The position numbers and the translations under genes were made by a program. The notes below the pieces were generated by a model. The model saw only the letters and a program-made list of their open reading frames with translations. It was not told the origin of the DNA and searched no databases. Of a stretch of DNA of 55,949 nucleotides, positions 17,856 to 25,957 are shown one piece after another; positions within the stretch are counted from its first letter, which is position 1; each line of letters opens with the position of its first letter. The stretch comes from Kribbella antibiotica (GTDB lineage Bacteria; Actinomycetota; Actinomycetes; Propionibacteriales; Kribbellaceae), in NCBI RefSeq assembly GCF_004349055.1, contig NZ_SMKX01000043.1, positions 1 to 55,949 on the forward strand. Reading direction: 5' to 3'.

Positions 17856-18701
17856 ATGCGACGGATCTCGCTCGTGCATGTCGAGGTGAACTGTTCGTTG
17901 CCTGCCGACGCGGACTTCGCGGAGGTCGCGCGAAGTTGGCTGGAGGGCGGGGCCGCTTTCTTTCCGGAGCTGTTTGCGAGGCTCGAGGCTGGTGCGGCCA
18001 GTGGGGCGTTCGTGGATCAGCCTCGGGGCGCGCGGATGGCACAGCGGAAGTTCTCGAAGTCGGGGTGGGAGCAGCGTCTGGCAGGGCTTGGAACTCGGCC
18101 GCTGGGGCTGACCTTGTCGATGGTCGACGAGTCCGACGAACATGTCGGAAGTGTCGAGATCACCGTGATCGACGAGCATGCCGGCCTCCCAGGGCAGGTG
18201 CGGCTTACGGTCAATGCACGGACGCCGGAGCTACTGGACCCGGGCTCGGATGAGCGGTGGATGTCATTCCTCGCCGACGCCGTCGGTTCCCGGTCCGTCG
18301 ACTATGGGCAGGTCATCCTTGACGGCAACATCAACCATGCGACTTCTCTCGACATGGCAGTCCGGCGCATCTTCATCCATTCGATAGAAGAGAGCTCGAA
18401 GTATCTGCGCGGCTACGGCTGGATCACCCTCTGTCCAGCCGCCCTCGCGGCGCGGTTGGGCGACGGTGCTGGCCTTGAGGCGTCGGCAGCGTTTGTGGCG
18501 GTTCGGACGCTGGCCAGTGGTGATGTGTTGCTGCTGGCCACCGCCACTCCGCAGGAGTTCGATCAGGAGGCGCTGCGGCGGGTGTGGCGCGCGCTGGCTC
18601 CAGTTCTTCCACCCGGTAAGCCCAAAGTGAAGGTTGGTTACGAGCGCAACGAGGTGGTCCTCGAGGACGCCGCGACGGTCGAACGGCATGACCACCTGTG
18701 A
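17856..18701 (+). CDS. Putative immunity protein, paralogue 2 of 4
   Basis: The 281-residue product starts at ATG 17856, seven bases after AGGAGGG; an ATG at 17850 is too close to that site. It shares the family blocks VEVNCSLPADADFAEVAR, DQPRGARMAQRKFSKSGW, YLRGYGWITLCP and FDQEALRRVWRALAPVL. It lacks the TMPDESSPDTHQDAE insertion present in paralogues 1 and 4. Its last bases overlap the next GTG start (GTGA at 18698). No signal peptide is visible, which fits cytoplasmic protection of the producer from a nuclease toxin (inference). Confidence 0.7.
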   Translation: MRRISLVHVEVNCSLPADADFAEVARSWLEGGAAFFPELFARLEAGAASGAFVDQPRGARMAQRKFSKSGWEQRLAGLGTRPLGLTLSMVDESDEHVGSVEITVIDEHAGLPGQVRLTVNARTPELLDPGSDERWMSFLADAVGSRSVDYGQVILDGNINHATSLDMAVRRIFIHSIEESSKYLRGYGWITLCPAALAARLGDGAGLEASAAFVAVRTLASGDVLLLATATPQEFDQEALRRVWRALAPVLPPGKPKVKVGYERNEVVLEDAATVERHDHL

Positions 18702-19564
18702 ACAACACCTCGAAGGCGGGTGATAGACCGGTGCAAAGGGTGAACTCCCTGAACGCCGAGGTGGACTGTCTGCTGCGGGAGGGACAGTTTGCTGCCGTGG
18801 TTGAGCGATGGTTCGAGCTCGGGCTGGGGATGGCGCCTGATCTCGTGCTGGCGCCGGGGGTTGAGTCGGAGTTGGTGGATCAGGCACCTGGTGGTGGAGG
18901 GTTCTCGACGCAGGCTTACTCGGCGGCCGCCTGGGAGGATCGGATCAGGGGGCTTGAGAAGCGACCGATGGGGTTGTCTTTGAGTCTCAAGGTGCCTCAA
19001 GGGGTGGAGGGGGCCGGGCGGCGCTTCGGCGTGTCCATGAATGACGAGTTCAATGCCACGCCGGGATGGGTGAGTCTGACCGTTGACGAGACAGTTGCCG
19101 ACGTCGGTGAGTTCGTTCCGGGGACGGGAGCTCGTTGGCGGGAGTTTCTGGTCGCTGCGCTCGATTCGGTGCCGGTGGCGTTCGGGCGGGTGGCGACGGA
19201 CGGAAACGTGGGGCTGCAGACCTCGCTCGATGCTGCTCTGAACCGAAACGTCATCGTGTCGATGCTTCAGAGCAGCCAGTACTTGCGCGGGTACAGCTGG
19301 ATCACTGTGTGCCCGGCAGCGCTGGCTGAACGGCTCGGGGGCGCGGTTGCTCTGGTGGCCTCGGGTGCTTGGGCGCGTGTTGTTGAGCTCTCCAGCGGCG
19401 ACATGGTTTTGCAGGCCACCGAAGAGCCTGCGGAATTCGATGACGCGGCGCTCAGACGGGTGTGGGCTGCGCTGGCATCGGTGTTGCCCCCAGGGACGCC
19501 TGAGAAGGTGCTTGGCAGCGAGTACTACCAGGTGATTCTCGAGGATGCTGCGACGGTCGAGTGA
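18698..19564 (+). CDS. Putative immunity protein, paralogue 3 of 4 (most divergent)
   Basis: The 288-residue product starts at GTG 18698, overlapping the previous TGA. It keeps the C-terminal blocks YLRGYSWITVCPAALAERLG and FDDAALRRVWAALASVLPPG. The N-terminal third is more diverged (VDQAPGGGGFSTQAYSAAAW in place of DQPRGGR...KFSKSGW), and the segment between has its own insertion (GVEGAGRRFGVSMNDE). This is what one expects if different paralogues face different toxin tips (inference). It is coupled by GTGA to paralogue 4. Confidence 0.68.
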   Translation: MNNTSKAGDRPVQRVNSLNAEVDCLLREGQFAAVVERWFELGLGMAPDLVLAPGVESELVDQAPGGGGFSTQAYSAAAWEDRIRGLEKRPMGLSLSLKVPQGVEGAGRRFGVSMNDEFNATPGWVSLTVDETVADVGEFVPGTGARWREFLVAALDSVPVAFGRVATDGNVGLQTSLDAALNRNVIVSMLQSSQYLRGYSWITVCPAALAERLGGAVALVASGAWARVVELSSGDMVLQATEEPAEFDDAALRRVWAALASVLPPGTPEKVLGSEYYQVILEDAATVE

Positions 19565-20448
19565 CAAATACTGCAGGTAGTGGGAGCCGATCGGTCTTGT
19601 ATCTGCACGTCGAGGTGAACTGTGCGATTCGCGACGATGCGGAGTTCGCGGCGGTTGCCCGGGGGTGGATGGAGCGCGGGCTGGCGCTGTTCCCCGGTTT
19701 GGTCGAGGAACTGCAGTCGGGGAATGCTCGCGGCACGTTCGTGGATCAGCCGCGGAACGGGAGAATGGCGGCGCGGAAGTTCTCGAAGTCCGGTTGGCAG
19801 AAGCGTCTCGCCGCGCTGGACGGACGGCCGGAGGGGCTTACCCTGGCGATCTCCGATGGACCGGACGAGATGACGATGCCTGATGAGTCGTCGCCTGACA
19901 CGCATCAGGATGCCGAGATCACCGTGACCGATGGATACGTCGGGAGGCCAGGACAGACACGGTTCGTCGTTCACGCGATTCGTACGCCGGAGATCATGGG
20001 CGCTGATGGCGGAGAGCGGTTGAGGTCGTTTCTGGCGGACTGTTTCGGATCTCAGTCGGTTGATTACGGGGACGTGCGGCTCGACGGTAACCGCGGTTAT
20101 GCGACGTCGCTCGATTCTGCGCTGCACCGGGACTTCATTGACTCGATTGAGCGGAGTGCGGAGTTCCTGCGTGGGTATGGCTGGATCACGCTGTGTCCGA
20201 CTGTACTGGCGGATCGGCTGGGCGGGGTGGCGGGGTTGGAGGCTTCGAAGGCATTCGCGGTGGTGCAGTCGCAAGCTAGTGGTGATGTGTTGCTGCAGGC
20301 AACGGATTCGCCACAGCAGTTCGACCACGACGCACTGCGGAGAGTTTGGAGCGCGCTGGCTCCGGTTCTTCATCCTGGAAGTCCTGAGCGGCGCCCCGGG
20401 CACGAGGACGACGAGGTGATCCTCGAGGATGCAGCGAATTTGCAGTGA
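19561..20448 (+). CDS. Putative immunity protein, paralogue 4 of 4
   Basis: The 295-residue product starts at GTG 19561 inside the previous stop. It is strikingly close to paralogue 1: both contain MPDESSPDTHQDAEITV, VDYGDVRLDGNRG or the like, and end GHEDDEVILEDAA-x-LQ. The DNA around 19870-19925 and 17247-17302 is nearly identical, including third positions. Recent duplication or gene conversion between the outer copies is the simplest reading. A long hairpin follows within 3 bp of the stop. Confidence 0.7.
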   Translation: MTNTAGSGSRSVLYLHVEVNCAIRDDAEFAAVARGWMERGLALFPGLVEELQSGNARGTFVDQPRNGRMAARKFSKSGWQKRLAALDGRPEGLTLAISDGPDEMTMPDESSPDTHQDAEITVTDGYVGRPGQTRFVVHAIRTPEIMGADGGERLRSFLADCFGSQSVDYGDVRLDGNRGYATSLDSALHRDFIDSIERSAEFLRGYGWITLCPTVLADRLGGVAGLEASKAFAVVQSQASGDVLLQATDSPQQFDHDALRRVWSALAPVLHPGSPERRPGHEDDEVILEDAANLQ

Positions 20449-20450
20449 AT

Positions 20451-20491
20451 AGGCGGTCAGGTCCGGGCACAGTGTCCGGGCCTGACCGCCT
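20451..20491. terminator. Long hairpin closing the toxin-immunity locus
   Basis: AGGCGGTCAGG (20451-20461) pairs perfectly with CCTGACCGCCT (20481-20491). Inside, CCGGGCAC pairs with GTGTCCGG with one G-T wobble. It lies between two convergent genes and probably terminates both. No T run is present. Confidence 0.75.
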
Positions 20492-20499
20492 GGGGTCGG

Positions 20500-21507
20500 C
20501 TACGCGGCAGGGGATGTCGCGTAGGCGGATCGGAGGGTTAGGTGTGCGTCTGACGGCGCGTTGGTGTGGTCGAGGCCCAGGAGGGCTGCGCCGACTACAG
20601 GTGGTACGTCGATGACTCGGGCTACTGCCTTGGGCGCCACTGCGTTGAGGAGGCGGATGACCGTCTCCATCAGCAGGGGGTGGCCGGCCGTTAGGACTCC
20701 GCCGCCGAGGATGACGTCGGTGGGCTCGTCGAGGATGTCTAGGCGGCGCATGGCTACTGCTGCCATGGTGACGATCTCTTCGGCCTGGTGGTGGACTACC
20801 TCGCGGGCGACGGTGTCGCCTGCTGCCGCCGCCTCGAAGAGGATGGGAGTTGCTTCCAGACGGCGGTTGTAGGGGATGTCGCCGAGGTGGAGGGCCTCGA
20901 TGAGCGCGGGGACGGACTGTACGCCGTAGTGCGCCGGGAGGGCTGCTTCCAGGGCCGAGTAGGGGCCACGGCCGTCGTCGGAGCGGGCGGCGGCGGCGAA
21001 GGCCTCGTCGGCGAGCTGTGCGCCGCCTCCCCAGTCGCCGGAGATCCGGCCTACTGCGGGGAAGCGAGCGGTGCGGCCGTCGGGCATGAGGCCGGCGCAG
21101 TTGATGCCTGCGCCGCAGACGACGGCTACGCCGCGCGGCTCGTCCACACCGGAGCGCAGTAGCGCGAAGGTGTCGTTGGTGACGTAGACCGACTCGGCCC
21201 AGCCGAAGCTCTCGAAGGCTGCCTTCAGCCGCTCCTCTTCGATCGGGAGGTCGGCGTTGGCGAGGCAGGCGGAGATCTGCTGGACCAAGGGCCGGTCGCC
21301 GAGGGGCAGACCGGCTGCTGCGGCTGCAGCCCGCACCAGCGGCTCCAGACCCGCCACTGCGGCGTCGGCACCGATGACGTGCGGCTCGAAACCGCCGCCG
21401 CGTGCTGTCCCGAGCACGCGGCCGTCGGCCGACACCAGTGCGACGTCGGTCTTGCTGTTGCCGGCGTCGAAGGCCAGTACGCCGCCCGGCACCACTGCGG
21501 CGCTCAT
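20500..21507 (-). CDS. BadF/BadG-type sugar kinase (N-acetylglucosamine kinase-like)
   Basis: The 335-residue product has the actin-fold phosphate-1 motif VLAFDAGNSKTDVALVS near the N-terminus, a central VAVVCGAGINCAGL adenosine/phosphate loop and GGGVLTAGHPLL later, as in the BadF/BadG/BcrA/BcrD ATPase family that includes GlcNAc kinase. ATG at 21507 overlaps the upstream GH4 stop (ATGA). It is the last gene of a ROK-regulated sugar-uptake operon. It probably phosphorylates the imported sugar at C6, making the substrate of the GH4 enzyme or salvaging its product (inference). Confidence 0.82.
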   Translation of the reverse strand: MSAAVVPGGVLAFDAGNSKTDVALVSADGRVLGTARGGGFEPHVIGADAAVAGLEPLVRAAAAAAGLPLGDRPLVQQISACLANADLPIEEERLKAAFESFGWAESVYVTNDTFALLRSGVDEPRGVAVVCGAGINCAGLMPDGRTARFPAVGRISGDWGGGAQLADEAFAAAARSDDGRGPYSALEAALPAHYGVQSVPALIEALHLGDIPYNRRLEATPILFEAAAAGDTVAREVVHHQAEEIVTMAAVAMRRLDILDEPTDVILGGGVLTAGHPLLMETVIRLLNAVAPKAVARVIDVPPVVGAALLGLDHTNAPSDAHLTLRSAYATSPAA

Positions 21508-22760
21508 CGGGCCCACGGCAGATGCTGCTTGTTGTGAGCCAGCAGCTTGTCGGTCAGCTGGTTCGCCAGCGAGATCTGCCCCACCAGCGGGTGCGCCAGC
21601 AGCGCCTCGAAGACACGCTCGCGGCCGCCCTTGATGGCAGCCTGCAACGCCAGATCCTCGTACGCCGTCACGTTCGCGATCAGACCGGCGTACAGGGGCT
21701 CGACCGGGGCTACGGCGACCGGCATTGCGCCATCTGCGCCGACGGTGGCCGACACCTCGATGACGGCGTCGTCAGCCAGGAAGGGGAACGTGCCGTCGTT
21801 CAGCGTGTTCACCACCTGGATGTCACCGGTGTCGTTGAGCAGTGAGGACGCCAGGTTCACAGCGGCCTCGGAGTAGTACGCACCGCCCCGCTGCTCGAGC
21901 AGGGAGGGCTTCTCGTCGAGCTGCGGGTCGGCGTACATCTCCAGCAACTGGGTTTCCAACGCAGCCACCTCCGCGGCACGCGACGGCTTGGTGAGGAGCT
22001 CCTGCACCACCTCGTCGTGCTGGTAGAAGTAGCGCAGGTAGTACGACGGTACGACACCCAGCTGCAGCAGCAACTCCGCCGGGAGCTTCAGATCGGCCGC
22101 AAGCTCGCCGATGTGGCCCTCGAACAGCTTCGGCAGCATGTCCTCGCCGTTGACGCGGACTGCCCGCTCCCAGGTGAGGTGGTTCAGCCCGACGTGGTCC
22201 AGCTGTACCTCCTCCGGGGTGACGCCCAGCAGCTTCGCGAACCGCCGCTGGAACCCGATCGCCACGTTGCACAGCCCGACTGCCTTGTGGCCGTGCGACA
22301 GCAGCGCCCGGGTCACGATGCCCACCGGGTTGGTGAAGTCGATGATCCACGCGTCCGGGTTGGTACGCCGTACCCGCTCGGCGATGTCGAGAACCACCGG
22401 CACCGTTCGGAGCGCCTTGGCGAGGCCACCGGCGCCGGTCGTCTCCTGACCGACGCAACCGCACTCCAGCGGCCAGGTCTCGTCTTCCTGACGAGCAGCC
22501 TGGCCGCCGACCCGCAGCTGCAGCAGTACGGCGTCCGCACCGTCGATCGCCGCGTCGATGTCGGTCGTCGTGGTGACGAGACCGGGGTGACCTTGTTTGG
22601 CGAAGATGCGCTTGGCCAGCCCACCGACGAGTTCGAGGCGGTCCGCGGCCGGGTCGACCAGGACCAGCTCGGTCACCGGCAGCGTGTCACGCAGCCGGGC
22701 GAAGCCGTCGACGAGTTCGGGCGTGTAGGTGGATCCGCCGCCTACGACTGTGAGTTTCAA
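21504..22760 (-). CDS. Family 4 glycoside hydrolase (6-phospho-beta-glucosidase type)
   Basis: The 418-residue length is typical of GH4. The NAD-binding loop VVGGGSTYTPEL is at 5-16, and the metal-site residues are Cys164 (GLCNVAIGF) and His194 (GLNHLTW). GH4 enzymes use NAD+ and a divalent metal, by an oxidation-elimination route. GLCN and GLNH are the pattern seen in 6-phospho-beta-glucosidases. Its start overlaps the permease stop by 4 bp. Because the operon has an ABC importer rather than a PTS, the phosphate must come from a kinase, presumably the next gene. Confidence 0.87.
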   Translation of the reverse strand: MKLTVVGGGSTYTPELVDGFARLRDTLPVTELVLVDPAADRLELVGGLAKRIFAKQGHPGLVTTTTDIDAAIDGADAVLLQLRVGGQAARQEDETWPLECGCVGQETTGAGGLAKALRTVPVVLDIAERVRRTNPDAWIIDFTNPVGIVTRALLSHGHKAVGLCNVAIGFQRRFAKLLGVTPEEVQLDHVGLNHLTWERAVRVNGEDMLPKLFEGHIGELAADLKLPAELLLQLGVVPSYYLRYFYQHDEVVQELLTKPSRAAEVAALETQLLEMYADPQLDEKPSLLEQRGGAYYSEAAVNLASSLLNDTGDIQVVNTLNDGTFPFLADDAVIEVSATVGADGAMPVAVAPVEPLYAGLIANVTAYEDLALQAAIKGGRERVFEALLAHPLVGQISLANQLTDKLLAHNKQHLPWAR

Positions 22761-23659
22761 CCTTTGACCCCTGTGAGTGTGACGCCTTCGATGAAGGCTT
22801 TCTGCGCGAAGAAGAACAAGATGATCACCGGGGCCATCACCAGCACGGTGGCGGCCATGGTGAGGTTCCAGTTGGTGTGGTGGGCGCCCTTGAAGGACTC
22901 CAGGCCGTAGCTGAGCGTCCAGGCGGCCGGGTTCTCACTGGCATAGATCTGCGGGCCGAAGTAGTCGTTCCAGCAGTAGAAGAACTGGAACAGCGCGACC
23001 GCCGCGATGGCCGGCTTGGCCATCGGCAGAACGACCCGGATCAGCGTCTTGAAGTCACCGCAGCCGTCGATCTTGGCGGCCTCGACGTACTCCTTGGGAA
23101 TCGTCAGCAGGAACTGACGGAGGAGGAAGATCGAGAACGCGTCGGTGAAGGCCATCGGGATGATCAGCGGCCACAGCGTTCCGGACAGGTGCAGTTCCTT
23201 GGCCCAGAACAGGTACATCGGCACGATGACCACCTGTGGCGGCAGCATCATCGTGGAGATCACCAGCATCATCGCGAAGTTGCGGCCGCGGAACTTGAAC
23301 CTGGCCAGGGCGTACGCCACCGGGAGACTCGACACCAGCGTCAGCGAGGTGCCGAGAACGGCGTACATCAAGGTGTTCTTCCACCAGGTCAGGAAGCCCG
23401 GGGTCTCCCACACGGTGCGCAGGTTCTCCCAGTGCCAGCTGTCCGGCCACAGGTTGCGGGTCAGCGCCTGCTGATCGCTCATCAGAGCGGTCAGGAAGAC
23501 GAACACGAACGGCAGGACGAAGAACAACGCCGCGGCGATCGCCAGCGAGTGCACGGCGACCCAGTGCAGGAACTTGGTACGGCGTGCCTCGCGGCCGGCC
23601 TTTTCGATGTCGGGCCGGGAGACGGGGGTCTCCACCCGAGGTTCGGTCAGGGTGCTCAT
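22757..23659 (-). CDS. Sugar ABC transporter permease (MalG type)
   Basis: The 300-residue product has six hydrophobic segments. The permease EAA loop is readable as EYVEAAKIDGCGDFKTLIRVVLPMAKP, the contact site for the ATPase. N-terminal LHWVAVHSLAIAAALFFVLPFVFVF and the length fit the MalG/CUT1 group. It starts 11 bp after the first permease and overlaps the GH4 start. No ATPase gene is in the operon, so a shared MsiK-like ATPase elsewhere is expected (inference from actinobacterial CUT1 systems). Confidence 0.9.
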   Translation of the reverse strand: MSTLTEPRVETPVSRPDIEKAGREARRTKFLHWVAVHSLAIAAALFFVLPFVFVFLTALMSDQQALTRNLWPDSWHWENLRTVWETPGFLTWWKNTLMYAVLGTSLTLVSSLPVAYALARFKFRGRNFAMMLVISTMMLPPQVVIVPMYLFWAKELHLSGTLWPLIIPMAFTDAFSIFLLRQFLLTIPKEYVEAAKIDGCGDFKTLIRVVLPMAKPAIAAVALFQFFYCWNDYFGPQIYASENPAAWTLSYGLESFKGAHHTNWNLTMAATVLVMAPVIILFFFAQKAFIEGVTLTGVKG

Positions 23660-23670
23660 TCAGCAGTCTC

Positions 23671-24621
23671 CTAGTCGTCCGTGGCCAGGAAGCCACTGCC
23701 GCGGCGCATCAGGAACGCCGTGAAGATCATGGCCAGTACGAACAGCACCAGCGCGACCACGCTCGCTCCACCGGTGTCGAACCGCTGGAAACCGAGGTTG
23801 TAGACCAGTTGCGGCAGGGTCAGCGTGGACTTGTCCGGATAGCCCGGCTCGAATTGTTGCCCAGAGCCACCAATTACCCCGCTCGCGACTTTTCCGGCGA
23901 TCAGTGGTTGCGTGTAGTACTGCATCGTCTGGATCACACCGGTGACGACGGCGAACAGCACGATCGGCTGGATGGTCGGCAGCGTGACGTGGACGAACCG
24001 CTTCCACGCCCCCGCGCCGTCCAGCTCCGAGGCCTCGTACAGCTCCTTCGGTACGTCGAGCAGCGAGGCCATGAAGATGACCATCAGGTCGCCGATACCC
24101 CAGATCGCGAGCAGGGTCAGTGCCGGCTTCGACCAGGCCGGGTCGTTGAACCAGCCCGGCTGCGGCAGCCCGAGCTTGCCCAGGATGCTGTTCACCGGCC
24201 CGGTCCCCGGGTTGAGCAGGAACGCGAACGCCATCGTCGCCGCGACCGGCGGCGCCAGGTAGGGCAGGTAGAACAGCGTCCGGAAGACCCCGGCACCGGT
24301 CTTGACCTTGGTGATCAGCAGGCCGATACCGAGTCCGAACAGCACCCGCAGGGCGACCATGACGATCACGAGCCAGAGCGTGTTGCGCAGCGCCGGCCAG
24401 AACATCGGGTAGTCGTTGAAGACGTAGGCCCAGTTCTTCAGGCCGGTCCACACCGGTGGGGTGAACCCGTCGTACTTCATGAAGCTGAAGTAGACGGTCG
24501 AAGCGAGCGGGTACAGGAAGAAGACGCCGACCCCGATCAGCCACGGGGAGAGGAACGCGAGGTTGCGCAGGCGTTCCTTCCGCCGCTTCTGCCGAAGTCC
24601 CAGCGAGACGGTCGCCATCAC
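23671..24621 (-). CDS. Sugar ABC transporter permease (MalF type)
   Basis: The 316-residue product begins MMATVSLGLRQKRRKERLRN, then LAFLSPWLIGVGVFFLYPLA, the usual start of CUT1 MalF-type permeases. It has six membrane segments and the EAA loop ELYEASELDGAGAWKRFVHVTLPTIQP. ATG at 24621 overlaps the solute-binding protein stop (ATGA). It pairs with the MalG-type permease downstream. Confidence 0.9.
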   Translation of the reverse strand: MMATVSLGLRQKRRKERLRNLAFLSPWLIGVGVFFLYPLASTVYFSFMKYDGFTPPVWTGLKNWAYVFNDYPMFWPALRNTLWLVIVMVALRVLFGLGIGLLITKVKTGAGVFRTLFYLPYLAPPVAATMAFAFLLNPGTGPVNSILGKLGLPQPGWFNDPAWSKPALTLLAIWGIGDLMVIFMASLLDVPKELYEASELDGAGAWKRFVHVTLPTIQPIVLFAVVTGVIQTMQYYTQPLIAGKVASGVIGGSGQQFEPGYPDKSTLTLPQLVYNLGFQRFDTGGASVVALVLFVLAMIFTAFLMRRGSGFLATDD

Positions 24622-25946
24622 TTGGCCTGCGCGAGGTCCTTGTCGATCTGGGCGTCGGTCTTGGCGAGACCGGCGGCCAGATCAGGCTCCTTGCCTGCTT
24701 CGTACTGGTAGCCGAAGCCCTGCAGGGTGAGCTGGTAGGCGCCACCGTTCGGGCTGGCCGGGGTGGTGTTGCTCTTCGCGTGCTGGGCGATGTCGAGGAA
24801 GGTCTTGAAACCCTCGTCGACCTTCAGGTCCGGCGACTTCAGCGCCTCCAGGGTGGAGGGCACGTTGTGAATCGCGTTCGCGAAGTCGACCACGGCCTTG
24901 GTGTCGGTGGTCATGAACTTGACCAGCTCCCACGCGGCGTTCTGCTTCTGGCTGGTGCTGGCGATCCCGACGATGGTGCCGGACAGGTAGCCCTTGCCGT
25001 AGGTGTCGGCCTGGTCGTCCGGGACCGGGAACGGCGCGGTGCCGATGTCGAACTTCACGCCGGCTTCCTTGGCCATCCCGAGCCGCCACTCACCGTCGAT
25101 CGACATCGCGACCTGGCCGGTGTGGAACGGGTTCTTGGCACCCCACTCGTCACCGAAGGTGGCGCGGTACTTCTCCAGCTTGGCGAAGCCGCCGAGCTCC
25201 TTGACCAGGTTGGACTGCCAGGTGAACATCTTGGCGAAGCCCGGGTCGGCGGCGAGGTTCGACTTGCCCTCGGGGGTGAAGTACGTCGCGCCCCACTGGG
25301 CAGCGAAGTGACCCGAGGTCGACTCGTAGCCGTGGAAGTTCGGCATGAAGCCGAGCTGGCTGTAGCCGTCGCCCTTGGGCTTGGTCAGCTTCTTCGCGAT
25401 CGCGTCGAACTCCGAGAGCGTCTTCGGCGGCTCGGTGATCCCGGCGGCCTTGAAGGCGTCCTTGTTGTAGTACAGGCCGTACGCGTCGTTCAGCAGCGGC
25501 AGCGTGCAGCGCGTGCCCTGGTACTGCGTGTAGTCCTGGAGCGCCTTCGGGAAGGTCTTGTCCAGGTCGATCGCGGACTTCTCCAGGAACGGCTTGAGGT
25601 CGGAGAAGACTTTGGACGAGCAGAACGTACCGACGTTGTCGGTGGTGAACGAGGAGACCACGTCCGGCGAGTTCGGGCCGCCGGCGCGCAGGGCCTGCTT
25701 GATCTTGTCGTCGTTGATGTTGCCGACGACCTTGACCTTGATGTTGGGATGCTTCGTCTCGAACGCCTTGATGTTGGCCGCGATCGCGGCCGCTTCGCTG
25801 GGGGCGCTCCAGCCGTGCCAGAACGTGATGGTCACGTCCTTGGTGGCATCGTCGTTGGCCTTCGGGGCTTCCGACGTACCGGTACAGGCAGTGGCGAGCA
25901 GGGCCACCGCAGCGGTGCCGATGAGGGCACGAGACAGGCGTTGCAT
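24618..25946 (-). CDS. Sugar-binding lipoprotein of ABC importer
   Basis: The 442-residue product has a lipobox ending ALLATAC (Cys21). It then shows the family-1 extracellular solute-binding pattern: VTITFWHGWS at the N-terminus, IKVKVVGNINDDKIKQAL, GLYYNKDAFKAAGI and LVKFMTTD. The ribosome-binding AGGAG lies in the stop codon region of the ROK gene, 11 bp upstream, so repressor and binding protein share a transcript. The ligand is probably a beta-linked disaccharide, given the GH4 enzyme (inference). Confidence 0.9.
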   Translation of the reverse strand: MQRLSRALIGTAAVALLATACTGTSEAPKANDDATKDVTITFWHGWSAPSEAAAIAANIKAFETKHPNIKVKVVGNINDDKIKQALRAGGPNSPDVVSSFTTDNVGTFCSSKVFSDLKPFLEKSAIDLDKTFPKALQDYTQYQGTRCTLPLLNDAYGLYYNKDAFKAAGITEPPKTLSEFDAIAKKLTKPKGDGYSQLGFMPNFHGYESTSGHFAAQWGATYFTPEGKSNLAADPGFAKMFTWQSNLVKELGGFAKLEKYRATFGDEWGAKNPFHTGQVAMSIDGEWRLGMAKEAGVKFDIGTAPFPVPDDQADTYGKGYLSGTIVGIASTSQKQNAAWELVKFMTTDTKAVVDFANAIHNVPSTLEALKSPDLKVDEGFKTFLDIAQHAKSNTTPASPNGGAYQLTLQGFGYQYEAGKEPDLAAGLAKTDAQIDKDLAQAK

Positions 25947-25957
25947 CCGTTTGACTC

